Assembly: GCA_963693285.1 (NCBI GenBank)
Contig: OY848923.1
Coordinates: 1,558,602-1,622,601, forward strand
Reading direction: 5' to 3'
DNA length: 64,000 bases
From: Xestospongia muta
Taxonomy: Eukaryota > Porifera > Demospongiae > Haplosclerida > Petrosiidae
Positions 49,817-61,228 of the stretch are shown piece after piece. Position numbers and translations under genes: made by a program. Numbering within the stretch: the stretch's first letter is position 1; each line of letters begins with the position of its first letter. The notes beneath the pieces were generated by a model. The model searched no databases. It was not told the origin of the DNA and saw only the letters and a list, made by a program, of their open reading frames with translations.

Positions 49817-50636
49817 TAAAAATAAATCTTCTGAGCCAGAGCCTATAATTAACTATAATAACAAAATGTAGTTTTAGAAAATATGTAATGACGTTATGGT
49901 TAATTAGATCTTCATTGCATGTTCTAAATTTCTCTAAACTATCAGAACAAGTCATTTAATATACACATATATAATTGCAAATATTTTAAACTAAGTACAT
50001 AGGTAGTTGGCAGAAAAATGCAGTATTTTACTGTTAAAATTAATACAGTTATGTTTGAAAGTTAAGTGTTTAAAGTTTAGGGAATAATATTAATTTCACA
50101 TTAAGTACGATATTGACTGCTGGCTACCTAATCACAGCATAGTTTAAAGTGTAAAAAGGAACAAAACAGCTATTTGTAGTAACATATTGTGATGATGTCA
50201 TTATATTGCTAAAACCTGTCCCACTAGATTAAGATCAGTAGACACCTATTATAATATATAGTGTATCATATATTAAATATTATAAAATATAGACCTATTA
50301 CCTCTGATCTTACTATAGTCTAATAATAATATTTATAATTAGAGAATTATGTTAGAATTATTTTTCCAATAGACTTCATTTATTGCTATTTGTATATCTG
50401 CCACTATTATTTGTTATTAAGTAGAGTTAAAAACACTAGATCAGACCACACCTGATCTTGTGAAAAATTTGAAAACAAGAGGGTCTAGTAAATATATTCA
50501 CTAGAACCCTTAACAACAATAGCAAATGAAAGCAAACAAAGTATTAATGTGAGCAGAACAATGGTATATTATATATATTGAGTATGTGACATGAACTGTT
50601 TATGTAACACATGGACTTTTCAAGTATTGGTCCATA
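49817..50636. other. Receptor 3' flank
   Basis: Diverged repeat of 37,810-38,675. No gene. Confidence 0.5.
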
Positions 50637-52848
50637 TTACTTTATCATTTTCTGTTCTTGATCTGTTATCTCATATAATGCTTCACTGTGAACATGATAT
50701 TATAAACTGTCTTTTAGTATTGGTAACTCACTTAACACTTGTTTCTAAAGTTCTATAAGTTGGATTAGTTGTTTTAGTGATATCTTGATCTGTTACCTCA
50801 CATAATGCTTCACTACAAACATGATATTATAAATCTGTCTCCTAGTATTGCTAACTCACTTAACACTTCTATTTACAGTTCTGTGACTGGTTGTCATAGC
50901 AATATCTTTATGTGTTGTTTTCATACTAAATGAAACAAACCAATTAAAGATCAATAATGTTAGTTTACATTTATACCTTTGTAACTGTATCTTTTTATAT
51001 TGTCTTATTACAACCAGTACTAGTATTATAATAACAATAACAGTAATAACTAATACTACTATTAATATTGATGACACAATAACAGCTATAGGATAAAGAT
51101 ATCAGGAAGGTCTGGAATAGATTATTCACTCACAAAATGTTACAGTGGCTGTGTTACTATCATCACAAATAGGACAAGATCCTTCATAAGATGCTGTAGT
51201 AATAACAGTATCTGTTACTGTACTTGGATGTATAGTGGTGTTAGCTATAGAATAGAAAGGTCAGGAAGATCTAGAATACATTAATCACTCACATAATACA
51301 GTGGCTGTGTTACTATTATCACTAATAGGACAAGATCGTTCATAAGATGTTGTACTTATCACAGTAACTGTTACTGTACTTGGATCTACAGTGGTAATAG
51401 CTATAAGATAGAGAAGTCAGGATGATTTAAATCAATTTGTCACTCATATATTGTTACAGTGGGTGTGTTACAATAATCATTAGGTAATACTGTACTGCCC
51501 TCATTGCAATATGATACTACGAAGAAATTATATGTACCACCATATATATAGTGATAGTTAATTTGAGGATGAATGTACTGTAATATTAACTAACTTCATT
51601 AATAAGTACTCACCTAATGACAAAGTAGTGCTATCATCACTAGGTAGTACTGTACTACCCTCACTACCATATGATACTACAAAGAAATTGTATGTGTTAT
51701 CATAACTCAGTCCTAATGTTATATTCAACATTGTTTTAGTAGTAGTTCCTGCACTCATAACAGAACTATTACCATTACTGATTTGATAGAACACCTCATA
51801 GCCAGCTACTTCTAATGCAGATGACCAGGAGAGTTGTATGCGTTCCAGACCTGTGTTTAGTCTTAAAGCAGTCAGACCAGTAGGTGTAACAGCAACTTTA
51901 GCAGAAAAATAATATTTATGCCATTATACTCATTGATTACCTGTTATAGGCTGTGATGTACTAGTACTATTTGTAGCAATAACATTAATAATAGTACCAG
52001 CATCTACTCTGGCATTGGAGACAGTACATTGGTAGGTACCGGCTTGTCTCATTCTCACTGTTACTGTCACTTGTGTAACAGATCCTGGTCCATTCACTAC
52101 CACACGAGACAGGTCACTACTAGCAATGTTGAATGGGTTACTTCCATCTGTACAATTGACATCAGTGGGAGGTCCATCAGAGACAGTGAATGTGAGAGTA
52201 AAGACTGGAGGGTTAGCGTCTCTTGTGGAAATGAGAGAAAACTGCATGGAGGAGTCTGCATCAGGACCATCTATTTAAGAGTAAGATATGTCATCACTTC
52301 ATTACTACATGAACTGAGTCACTAACCATTACTTTTGTATGTGTAAGTTCTATATGCTCCTACCACTAGTGTTTGATTCACTCCATTCTCATCAGGAATG
52401 ATACAGGTGAACAGACCTTCATAACCTAATAACCCTGCATTTCTAGCCAGTGCAATTTGACCTTTCAACCTCTTAGAAAATACTGGTATTGGTGCAGAAT
52501 TATCTTTAAAGTCTCCAGCAAACAAAGGTACTTGAGTTCCATTAGGATAATACCACAGTCCAATATCAGAACCATTATTAGCACTCTGACACCACAAGGC
52601 ATCATTAACACCATCACTATTCAAATCAGTATCATAAAACTGTCCACCATGTATCAATGAGAAGTCTGGTATTGTCCTATTCTCATAGGGTAGATACAGT
52701 TGTACACCTGTTATTATGAAGTACATATTAAGGATCATTCTAACAACAACTGCTTACCATTACTAGGTCTGTTGGTAGGTTCTTGTCCATCTCCTAGTTG
52801 TACTAGTAGTAACATATAACATAATATCTTCACAAACTCCATCATCAT
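50637..52848 (-). CDS. Ig-Ig-FN3 transmembrane receptor R5
   Basis: Ten exons on the - strand: 52848-52758, 52707-52327, 52270-51941, 51895-51614, 51400-51293, 51244-51134, 51085-50977, 50925-50860, 50812-50732, 50685-50637; about 535 residues. Ig 1 LWCQSANNGSDIGLWYYPNG...LFTC; Ig 2 NCTD...GTYQC; FN3 region GYEVFYQISNGNSSV. Two stalk exons of the ANTT...VTVTV type, then a shortened membrane exon (SSILIVVLVITVIVIIILVL). Tail HKDIAMTTSHRTVNRS, LCEVTDQ (the usual Tyr replaced by Cys) and a short last exon ending LYEITDQEQKMIK. A dead FN3 scrap lies at 51,460-51,535. First gene (5'-most on the - strand) of the array. Confidence 0.72.
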
Positions 52849-53430
52849 CTTTGACAGAGTTAGTGATGATGTAATGAAACTCTGTTGAAGTTAGCAACAC
52901 ATTCCTGCAGCAGCACATTCCTCAGGTACTAGATAACCACGCCTTATTAAATATTTGTGGTTTCAAGTATTTTTTGATAGCTGCAGTTGCCGTTTTGCTG
53001 TATACTGAAAACTTACAACAACAATCACATTGTGTGTAAGATAAAACATTCCATCTGTTTAGTTAATATATTATAAATGATAGCCAATTAATTTCTTTCA
53101 AAATACTTTGTTTAATAAATTGTAATAAATTACTTTTTATATTTTAAGAACAAAATTTTAACATGAAATTGTTAGCATAAATAATCAATAAAACTAGCAC
53201 CACAGTCACTGGCCTCCAGCAAAACTTGTCCTTAATTCCTTATACTAGATTGTTTTGCAAACAAGTCTAAAAAAGTTAGGTTATTATAAATATTTACATG
53301 AATTTTATTACTGAGTTGAAACAGGTAGTTTAAGTTCACCTCACAGTGACAAGTTAACACTCTTGCATGCAAATATAAAATGATAATGGTTTGTCATATA
53401 CAAAGATGACACTATCATTCAATATGATTT
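52849..53430. other. Flank of the receptor array
   Basis: AT-rich, no repeats shared with the array beyond about 52,880 and no gene seen. Confidence 0.4.
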
Positions 53431-53434
53431 CTTA

Positions 53435-53880
53435 ATATACATCATTACAACAGTTTACATTCGAAGTCATAATAACCAGCATTAAAAGGAAATGTACTAA
53501 AAAATGAACAAATGGTCTTATTGCTGGGCAATGAAGCCACACCCACATCAAAACAATTGACAATAGTATTTGTACTAACTTGACACACTTAAATATCATA
53601 TTGTCATTTACATATGAAGTCTCCATAGCCAGCAATAAGAGGAAATGTACTAAAAAAAAACAAATGGTCTTATTGCTGGGCGAGGAAGACACACCCACAT
53701 CAAAACAACTGATGATAGTATTTGTACTACCTTGACACACTTGAATATCATATTGTCATATACATTCAAAGTCTTCATAGCCAGCAATAAGTGAAAATGT
53801 ACTAAAAAAGAACAAATGGTCTTATTGCTGGGCGAGGAAGACACACCCACATCAAAACAACTGACGATAGCATAGGCAGA
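53435..53880. repeat. 152-bp satellite-like repeat, three units
   Basis: GGAAATGTAC landmarks at 53488, 53641 and 53793 (GAAAATGTAC in the last) are about 152 bp apart. Each unit holds CAAATGGTCTTATTGCTGGG and ACACCCACATCAAAACAA. Two more units are at 56,750-56,995. The unit is not a multiple of three, so the minus-strand open frames here are not conserved protein. Confidence 0.85.
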
Positions 53881-53990
53881 TGAGGTACTTATATTTAGGG
53901 GGGCTCACACTATAACTATGTGATGAATATGCAGACATGAATGTACCTATAATGCAGAAACTATGTTTGATATAATCACAATCAGCGAAA
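53872..53990. mobile_element. Solo end of the element at 56,300
   Basis: CATAGGCAGATGAGGTACTT through TAGGGGGGCTCACAC to TATGTTTGATATAATCACAA matches 56,300-56,415. The other end is absent. Confidence 0.65.
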
Positions 53991-56299
53991 ATGGTCAAAT
54001 TTGCTATTAGCATCAAAAATAGAGTAGTTATTAATGGATTAGGCAAACTAGGTTATTATCATACTAATTAAGGATTAAAGTAGTGGATAGATGGACTAAC
54101 AAAGAATGAATTTGATTAATCAATAGCTTAGCTAAGTATGAATTATTATTGTTAATGTTGTTGTCAATTCATCAACATTAGAGTTATTATGTGTGTTATA
54201 TGTGTATTAAGTGATGATAATAATTATGCTTAAAGTATGTTACACCTAATACTTAAAATACAGTAATTGTAGCAGTGGAAATAAAATTTACTAATTACAC
54301 TTTAAATGCAGATAGAAGCAAATATTTATTAATTGTGCTAACACAAGAACATATTATAGATCAGTAACCAAATGCTACACTCAATACTGTCAATAGAAAA
54401 AAGAAATAATAACAACAGAACAAAACAAAACAATTATTAAGAAATGAGTAAAACCACACTCTATATGAAATGGCCTGACTAAATATATTTGCTCAGTGAA
54501 TTGGAATCTTTTGAGTCATATTATATCTATATAATACTAGTAACAACTGTATAAAAGACACCAAATCTGGTGTGAGAGAGAGACATAGAAAGTTAGAGAT
54601 GCAGAGAGAAAAAAGAGAGAGACATGACATAATATATAACAAAACTGGGGATTACCAAATATGGCAGTGTTTACATGGATGAATTAGTAAGACACTCTCA
54701 TAATGTAATAATCACTACATCTATATAATTATATTATATTTACTACATCAATTGAATATTGACAAACTATAAAAATAAACTTTCCCCTATTATTAACATA
54801 TTGTGTTGTAAATGCTAAAATGATTTTACTAAAATTAACCAATAATGTATGCTAGGTATGCATACATATTATAATCATCACAACAGCTGATTAGTGAATT
54901 AAATTATGATAATAAACAAATCAACACTATGAACAGTATGGATAGTGTATCCTACTTCATAGATTAGAGTATATGATGTTTACATCTAAATAAATTGAGT
55001 CTGTTTTTATATATACAATATAGAAGTCAACTGAAGTTAATGTAAGGCTAAAATAATACATTAATACATTATTATATACTAGTGTATATGTGAGAGGGAG
55101 TGTACACATGTCACAACATTACTTTGTCTATTATCATAACTACACTCATAGCAGCTATGACAGAACATTTATCAAAACTATAGCAAAACAATCAATGACT
55201 GATGCAAGAAGTGTCAGATTTCTAATGATTAACTGATTTTACACTGATTTTCCAATAAATATACAAAGGTATTGTATCATGCAATTTGAAGAATTATAAT
55301 AACACTAGTGTGATCAAGGATCTCAAATCTATGGTTATTGTGAATTCAAAGAAACCAGTATAAGATATTTTCTTCACTTTAATTTAGTTTAAAATAAAGA
55401 AAAATACATAGGACAGGAAATTAGGCATGTTTAGAAAATTGATGGTGGCTTACATCAAATACAGTAGCATATTAAAAGAAAATAGCAAAAATGTAAAAGT
55501 AATAATTATAATCAATTCATGTATCATTTATGGATGTGTTTAACAATCAGGATGTCCTCTTTATTATATAAGGCTACAAACCTATGTAACAATATAACAA
55601 TACTATGTTAATGTATTTGATGATGACAAAATATTACCAAATATGGTAAAGTTTATATTAATAAGATCAACATAGAAAATCAAGGACATAAAATTGAGAA
55701 GTTATACAAGATTATGAAATGCAAATTGTAGCATAGCTTGATTCTGATAGCAACCTTCATTCATATTAATAATTAAAGATCCGTTAAGCCAAACTGTCCA
55801 ATCTTGTGTTTACACACATCCTGTGTATTGATACAAATTAATTAAGAAAAGAATGAGTGTGAATGTCCCAGCCCACACAATTGTTAAAATACAAAATAGT
55901 TCTCATCATAGAAGTGTTTTCAGTGTTTCTTGATTTCATTGACACTCTGTGATTAGATCATTTGTATTTCCACTGACATAACAATATGTTAATATTTTTA
56001 CAAACACTAGTACTCAAAAAAGCCATCGATAGTCCTCTTAATTAGGACTGTGTTATGATGAAAACAGTACTGTTGCATCATAGTTCTAATTTAACTTTCA
56101 CCCCTGTTGTATATTATATATATTATATGTAGTCAGGTACTGTTATATAGTATAATAGAAAACTCTAGTTAGCAACTGTAAATTATTGAGGGAATATTTT
56201 GTATTTGTAATTATAAAAATTGATTGCATTCCTTAGTAGTAATCCAAAACTCACCCATCCTACAAATATGAGGAAACATGTACTGATGTATGTATTGTT
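53991..56299. other. Long intergenic stretch, no gene recognised
   Basis: AT-rich with stops in all frames. A GA-rich patch lies at about 54,575-54,625. I found no exon with conserved sequence, no RNA gene and no strong repeat. Confidence 0.4.
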
Positions 56300-56743
56300 C
56301 ATAGGCGGATGAGGCATTTATATTTAGGGGGGCTCACACCATAACTATGTGATGAATATGCAGACATGAATGTACCCATAATGCATAAACTTATGTTTGA
56401 TATAATCACAATCAGTATTACCAACATTAATTTAAAATGTACCAAAGTATTTCCTTCATTCATCATTTACCGTAACAAATTCCTTAGCTATTTCAACAAG
56501 ATCACACTCATTAGTTAGGATTTGTGTACATGAAGGACCAGACAATTGTTAAGCCATTTTTCTGTCATTGTGGCCTGCAAATATGTCAAAACTTTTGACA
56601 GTTTCATCAACACCAATAAGATTAACTTAGATTCTTTTGTGGGGTAAGTAGAAAGCAATAAAAATTTGGGGGGGGCTGAGCCCCTTCTTTCTAAATATTG
56701 GGGGTGCTCTAGCCCTTCCAGTCCCCCCTTCAGCCTCCTATGC
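56300..56743. mobile_element. Non-autonomous TIR element with G-rich subterminal region
   Basis: Starts CATAGGCGGATGAGGC and ends GCCTCCTATGCATAG, short imperfect terminal inverted repeats. Both ends carry GGGGGG-containing tracts (TTTAGGGGGGCTCACACC; TTGGGGGGGGCTGAGCCCCT), a pattern common in non-autonomous DNA transposons. No transposase. Inserted between 152-bp repeat blocks. Confidence 0.5.
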
Positions 56744-56749
56744 ATAGTG

Positions 56750-56995
56750 TTTGTACTACCTTGACACACTTGAATGTCATATTGTTGTTTACATAAGAAG
56801 TCTTCATAGCCAGCAATAAGAGGAAATGTACTAAAAAATTAAGAAATGGTCTTATTGTTGGGCGATGAAGACACACCCACATCAAAACAGCTGACGATAA
56901 TATTTGTACTAGATTGACACACTTGAATATTATATTGTCATTTACATATGAAGTCTCCATAGCCAGCAATAAGAGGAAATGTACTATTAAAGGGA
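56750..56995. repeat. 152-bp satellite-like repeat, two units
   Basis: Same unit as 53,435-53,880 (GGAAATGTAC at 56822 and 56974). The repeat was probably contiguous with that array before insertions. Confidence 0.8.
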
Positions 56996-57460
56996 AACAT
57001 ATGAGGGTTACAGTGTTCTACATAAATGCAATTGACAAACGTGCATGCTTATAGAAATAAAGTAGGTCTGATTGTAATAGGTATTAACACATTGAATATC
57101 ATACAATCTGGTGTATTGTTCAATATATTAACAAATTGAGGTCTGTATTGATCTAGTTTACACTAATTCATCATGTCGTTTTTATTAATTAAGGTCCTAA
57201 ACATGGAAAAAATTAGCAGTTTATTCATGTGAATCATTAACACAATTTCACTGCTACATTTTATAAACAAATTGAAATTTGTTGCATCATTGATGTCTAT
57301 AAATTGGACAAACTTGTGATAAAATTTGACTAACTTCAGTTGTCTTTTGTCAGTTCTACTGAGATATCTCTTTCTGAGTGTCCTTTTAGTGAAACAGCAG
57401 TTCTTTTTAGAGTCTTTTTCTAACCTTCAATATCCTGCTTCTTATAACTGAGTGGATAGC

Positions 57461-57916
57461 ATGGTAAGGAATGCATGCTTGTAATCATTGCTTTTCTTTT
57501 TCTTTAGCCGCCCAAAGTGAAGTTTCATGTTAACACTAATGCTCTTGCTAATTACATTTGTCTAAATGGGCTTCCACTAAAAAAAGCATCCTGCAAAGGA
57601 CATGGCTATTGGGTTCAGGCTGCAATCAGCGCGTGTGGTAAAACCAATCCATCGGCAAGACTTACGAAAGCTGTAAGCAATCATTGGTATAAAAATGTAA
57701 ACAACTTCAGGACTGATATTATGAAGCTGGTAAGATAACAGATATGTAGCATATTTATATGACACATACATGCACTTTCTATATAAATGTACATACATCA
57801 TTATCTTCAACTACATTATATAGATGACCAACCATCAAGCTACTCCTATTCCTACTGCAACTTCACCTCAACAAGGCCTTGGCACAGTAAATGGACCTGT
57901 AGATGACATAATATAG
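57461..57916 (+). CDS. Small conserved-looking protein of unknown function
   Basis: The proposed first exon is only ATG (57461-57463) followed by gtaagg. Exon 2 is 57508-57729 after a pyrimidine-rich acceptor; exon 3 is 57824-57916. All join in phase 0, 105 residues. It begins MPPKVKFHVNTNALANYICL, continues KKASCKGHGYWVQAAISACG and HWYKNVNNFRTDIMKL, and ends in a Pro/Thr/Gln-rich segment. Exon 2 has higher GC and complex amino-acid use, unlike the neighbouring junk. I do not recognise the family. A longer upstream gene with this as its last two exons is an alternative, as is a start inside exon 2. Confidence 0.45.
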
Positions 57917-57944
57917 TTAATATATATATAATAGGATGAATATA

Positions 57945-58080
57945 TTCTCCCTAATAGTGAAAACATCTCAAATGAACAACCATCTTAATGCATCACAATT
58001 GTAACCTTGACAACCAAGTCCCTAAATTCTCTATTTACATTTAGCGCAGTAAGGAGCCATTAAACAATACAGTTTATCTA
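57945..58080. repeat. Block duplicated at the window end
   Basis: GTGAAAACATCTCAAATGAA through CATTTAGCGCAGTAAGGAGC to AACAATACAG recurs at 63,886-64,000 with few changes. Confidence 0.85.
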
Positions 58081-58239
58081 ACAACCCATCCATCCATCAA
58101 TCCATCGATTCATCTAGGTATCCATCTATCTGTTCATCTGTCCATTAATTAATCTTACTTACAGAGTTCCAAAGTATTAGGAGGTACACAGTCTTGTATA
58201 TGAGCAATTCAAGTTTTGTTTTCTATTGCTTCTATTGAG

Positions 58240-58895
58240 TTGATTGAAAGGGTCAGTGAGACATCAGTTACTAACATCAAGTAATGTCTACTTGTATTGA
58301 CTCTATTAACACTAATGTATTGATAGATCTGTATTTATTAGCACTGCCATTTTTAAGTTTCACGTCCCTCTCTATAGGAAGTATGTACAAGTTATTCTCT
58401 TTGTCTCTGAACTGGAAGGACTCCATATTAAAACAACAGTTGGTGCTTTTCAATCATGTAACAAGGAAGGACTCCTCAGGACTCTTTGGAAAAATTACTC
58501 ACATGAACCACGAGTAAGAACTCGATGACCCCTGTAATTAGTACAATAATTAAACAATTGACACTAGTTTGTTTATTTGCAAAGTTCTTTTTAGGCAATG
58601 AGACTAATATGTGAACTATGTCTACAATATGATATACATGATACTACTCTTTGGAGCAAACTCCTTGAGCAACTTATCAACATGAACATGGTATGTGAGA
58701 ACTTAATCTGTAGTTGATATTCTTCACAATAGATTCCCTACTTGAGATATCTATTGAAGTCATTAGTACAGTTGCCTTTGATATGGAAGGTAAGATAAAT
58801 TATTGAGACAATATTGAGTATCTCTTTGTATTTATTATAGATTCAGAATATTGTTCCTGTTTGGTATAAAACTTTGATCACTCCATTGAAAGAAG
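58240..58895 (+). pseudogene. KNTC1: KNTC1/Rod-like C-terminal exons, copy 1
   Basis: Rod is the large kinetochore subunit of the RZZ complex. Exon-like blocks: 58240-58280 (tentative), 58378-58513, 58595-58690, 58733-58789 and 58841-58895, in consistent phase. They read KYVQVILFVSELEGLHIKTT, NKEGLLRTLWKNYSHEPR, AMRLICELCLQYDIHDTTLW, IPYLRYLLKSLVQLPLIWK and IQNIVPVWYKTLITPLKE, in the order of the C-terminal region of vertebrate KNTC1 (NKEGLLRxLWKNHSHE; IPYLRKVL). This copy is open, but it is followed by a 1.1-kb tetranucleotide repeat and has no gene upstream in the window. A partial duplicate; whether it is transcribed with the exons after 60,770 is unknown. Confidence 0.6.
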
Positions 58896-58950
58896 GTATT
58901 GATTTAATATTGATTTTGTTTGATCAGTTTTGTCATTTAATGATATGAAT

Positions 58951-60115
58951 AGATGGATGGATGGATGGATGGATTGATATCCATTCATCCATCCATCCGT
59001 CCATCTATCTATCTGTCTATCCCTCCATCCATCCATTCAACTATCTATCTATCTATCTCTCCATCCATCCATCCATCCATCTATCTCCCCATCCATTCAT
59101 CCATCCATCCATCCATACATCCATCCATTCATCCATCCATCCATCCAACTATCTATCTATCTATCTCTCTATCCATCCATCCATCTATCTCTCTATCCAT
59201 CCATTCATCCATCCATCCATCCAACTATCTATCTATCTATCTCTCTATCCATCCATCCATCCATCCATTCAACTATCTATCTCTCTATCCATCCATTCAT
59301 CCATCTATCCATCCATCCATCAATTCATTTATCTCTCCATCCATCCATCCATCCATCCATCTATCTCTCCATCCATTCATCCACCCATACATCCATCCAT
59401 TCATCCATCCAACTATCTATCTATCTATCTCTCCATCCATCCATCCATCTATCTATTAATCCATCCATTCATCCATCAATCCATCCATCCATTCATCTAT
59501 CTATCCATCAATCCATCCATTAATCCATCCATCCATCTATCAGTCCATGCTGCATCTATCTATTTATCCATCAATCTATCAATCCATCCATTCATCTATC
59601 TCTCCATCCATTCATCCATCCATCCATCCATCTATCCATCAATCCATCCATCCATCCATCCAACTATCTATCTATCTATCTCTCTATCCATCCATCCATC
59701 CATCCATTCATCTATCTATCTCTCTATCCATCCATTCATCCATCGATCCATCCATCCATCAATTCATTTATCTCTCCATCCATCCATCCATCTATCTCTC
59801 CATCCATTCATCCACCCATGTATCCATCCATTCATCCATCCAACTATCTATCTATCTATCTCTCCATCCATCCATTCATCCATCTATTAATCCATCCATT
59901 CATCCATCAATCCATCCATCCATCTATCCATCCATCAATCCATCCATTAATCCATCCATCCATCTATCAGTCCATGCTGCAACTATCTATCTATCCATCA
60001 ATCCATCCATCCATCAATCAATCCATCCATTCATCTATCAATCTATGCATCCATCAATCAATCCATCCATCAATCCATCGATCCATCTAAGTATCTATTT
60101 ATCTGTCCATTAATT
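58951..60115. repeat. 1.1-kb (CCAT/CTAT)n tetranucleotide array
   Basis: Variants CCAT, CTAT, TCAT and CAAT in a higher-order pattern; blocks of CAACTATCTATCTATCTATC plus CCATCCATCCAT recur about every 60-120 bp, and a longer unit including AGTCCATGCTGCA occurs twice (59,540 and 59,970). Long open frames of Ile-His-Pro-Ser type are a by-product of a stop-poor repeat. Confidence 0.95.
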
Positions 60116-60239
60116 AATCTTACTATTTATCTATTCAGAGTTCCAAAGTATTAGGAGGTACACAGTCTTGTATATGAGCAATTCAAGTTTTGTTTTTTAT
60201 TGCTTCTATTGAGTAGATTGAAAGAGTCAGTGAGACATC

Positions 60240-60855
60240 AGTTACTAACATCAAGTAATGTCTACTTGTATTGACTCTATTAACACTAATGTATTGAAAG
60301 ATCTGTATTTATTAGCACTGGTATTTTCAAGTTTCACATCCCTCTCTATAGGGAGTATGTACAAGTTATTCTCTTTGTCTCTGAACTGGAAGGACTCCAT
60401 ATTAAAACAACAGTTGGTGCTTTTCAATCATGTAACAAGGAAGGACTCCTCAGGACTCTTTGGAAAAATCACTCACATGAACCATGAGTAAGAACTTAAT
60501 CTGTAGTTGGTATTCTTTTCAATAGATTCCCTACTTGTGATATCTATTGAAGTCATTAGTACAGTTGTCTTTGATATGGAAGGTAAGATAAATTATTGAG
60601 ACAATATCGAGTATTTCTTTGTATTTATTGTAGATTCAGAATATTGTTCCTGTTTGGTATAAAACTTTGATCACTCCATTGAAAGGAGGTATTGATTTAA
60701 TATTGATTTTGTTTGATCAGTTTTGTCATTTAATGATATTAATAAATTATTTGGTTTGATTTCTTATCAGTTTCGATACCACCTACTACTTTTTAAATCA
60801 ACGAATGCTCAAAGTCATTGAAACTATTACAAATGTAAGATAGACTGATCTAGCG

Positions 60856-60920
<65 letters not shown>

Positions 60921-61228
60921 AAGATCTCCTTTTATTTATGATCTAGATATAGTGGGATTAGGTAAAACATTTCACAGTATTGGTATGTCAGTCCACTCTT
61001 TAGCATGTGCTCTGCTATTACCTGAAGAACAACTACAAAATTATATCAAGGTTAAATACATGTGGCCCTAATACAATATTTGTTAGCTGAGTATAGCAGT
61101 CTGAATAAATATTATTATTAATATTTTTATTGTCTTAGGATGTAATTGGTCCTCTAAGTGAGAGTGAGATTGCTTCAATGTTAATAGAGCTACAAGGACT
61201 TACTGGTTCTGTAACATCTGTCCAATGA
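60240..61228 (+). pseudogene. KNTC1: KNTC1/Rod-like C-terminal exons, copy 2 plus terminal exons, with stops
   Basis: 60,138-60,760 duplicates copy 1 but is decayed: CGA to TGA at the end of the 60352 exon, the AMRLICELC exon deleted, and TTG AGA to TTG TGA in the IPYLRYLL exon. Terminal exons unique to this copy are 60771-60834, 60924-61050 and 61139-61228, reading INECSKSLKLLQ, then DLDIVGLGKTFHSIGMSVHS and LACALLLPEEQLQNYIKDVI, and ending SESEIASMLIELQGLTGSVT plus four codons. The 60771 exon has an in-frame TAA at 60794-60796. The match to the KNTC1 C-terminus is good, yet the end is about 90 residues shorter than human. Most likely a pseudogene. Confidence 0.6.
60856..60920. repeat. (CT)n microsatellite serving as polypyrimidine tract
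   Basis: About 30 CT units directly before the TTTAAG acceptor at 60923 of a KNTC1-like exon. Confidence 0.9.

Noticed and set aside
39704..52660. + strand frames of 67-119 residues in the receptor array
   Set aside because: Antisense shadows of Ig-like exons 2 and 3; they recur because the exons do.
53432..56969. Hydrophobic minus-strand frames with repeated LVHFLLLLAMETS segments
   Set aside because: They fall in 152-bp satellite units, not a multiple of three, with shifting frames and no splice sites.
58953..60113. Open frames up to 309 residues rich in Ile-His-Pro-Ser
   Set aside because: They arise in several frames at once from CCAT/CTAT tetranucleotide repeats, which contain few stops. 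No splice or domain evidence.
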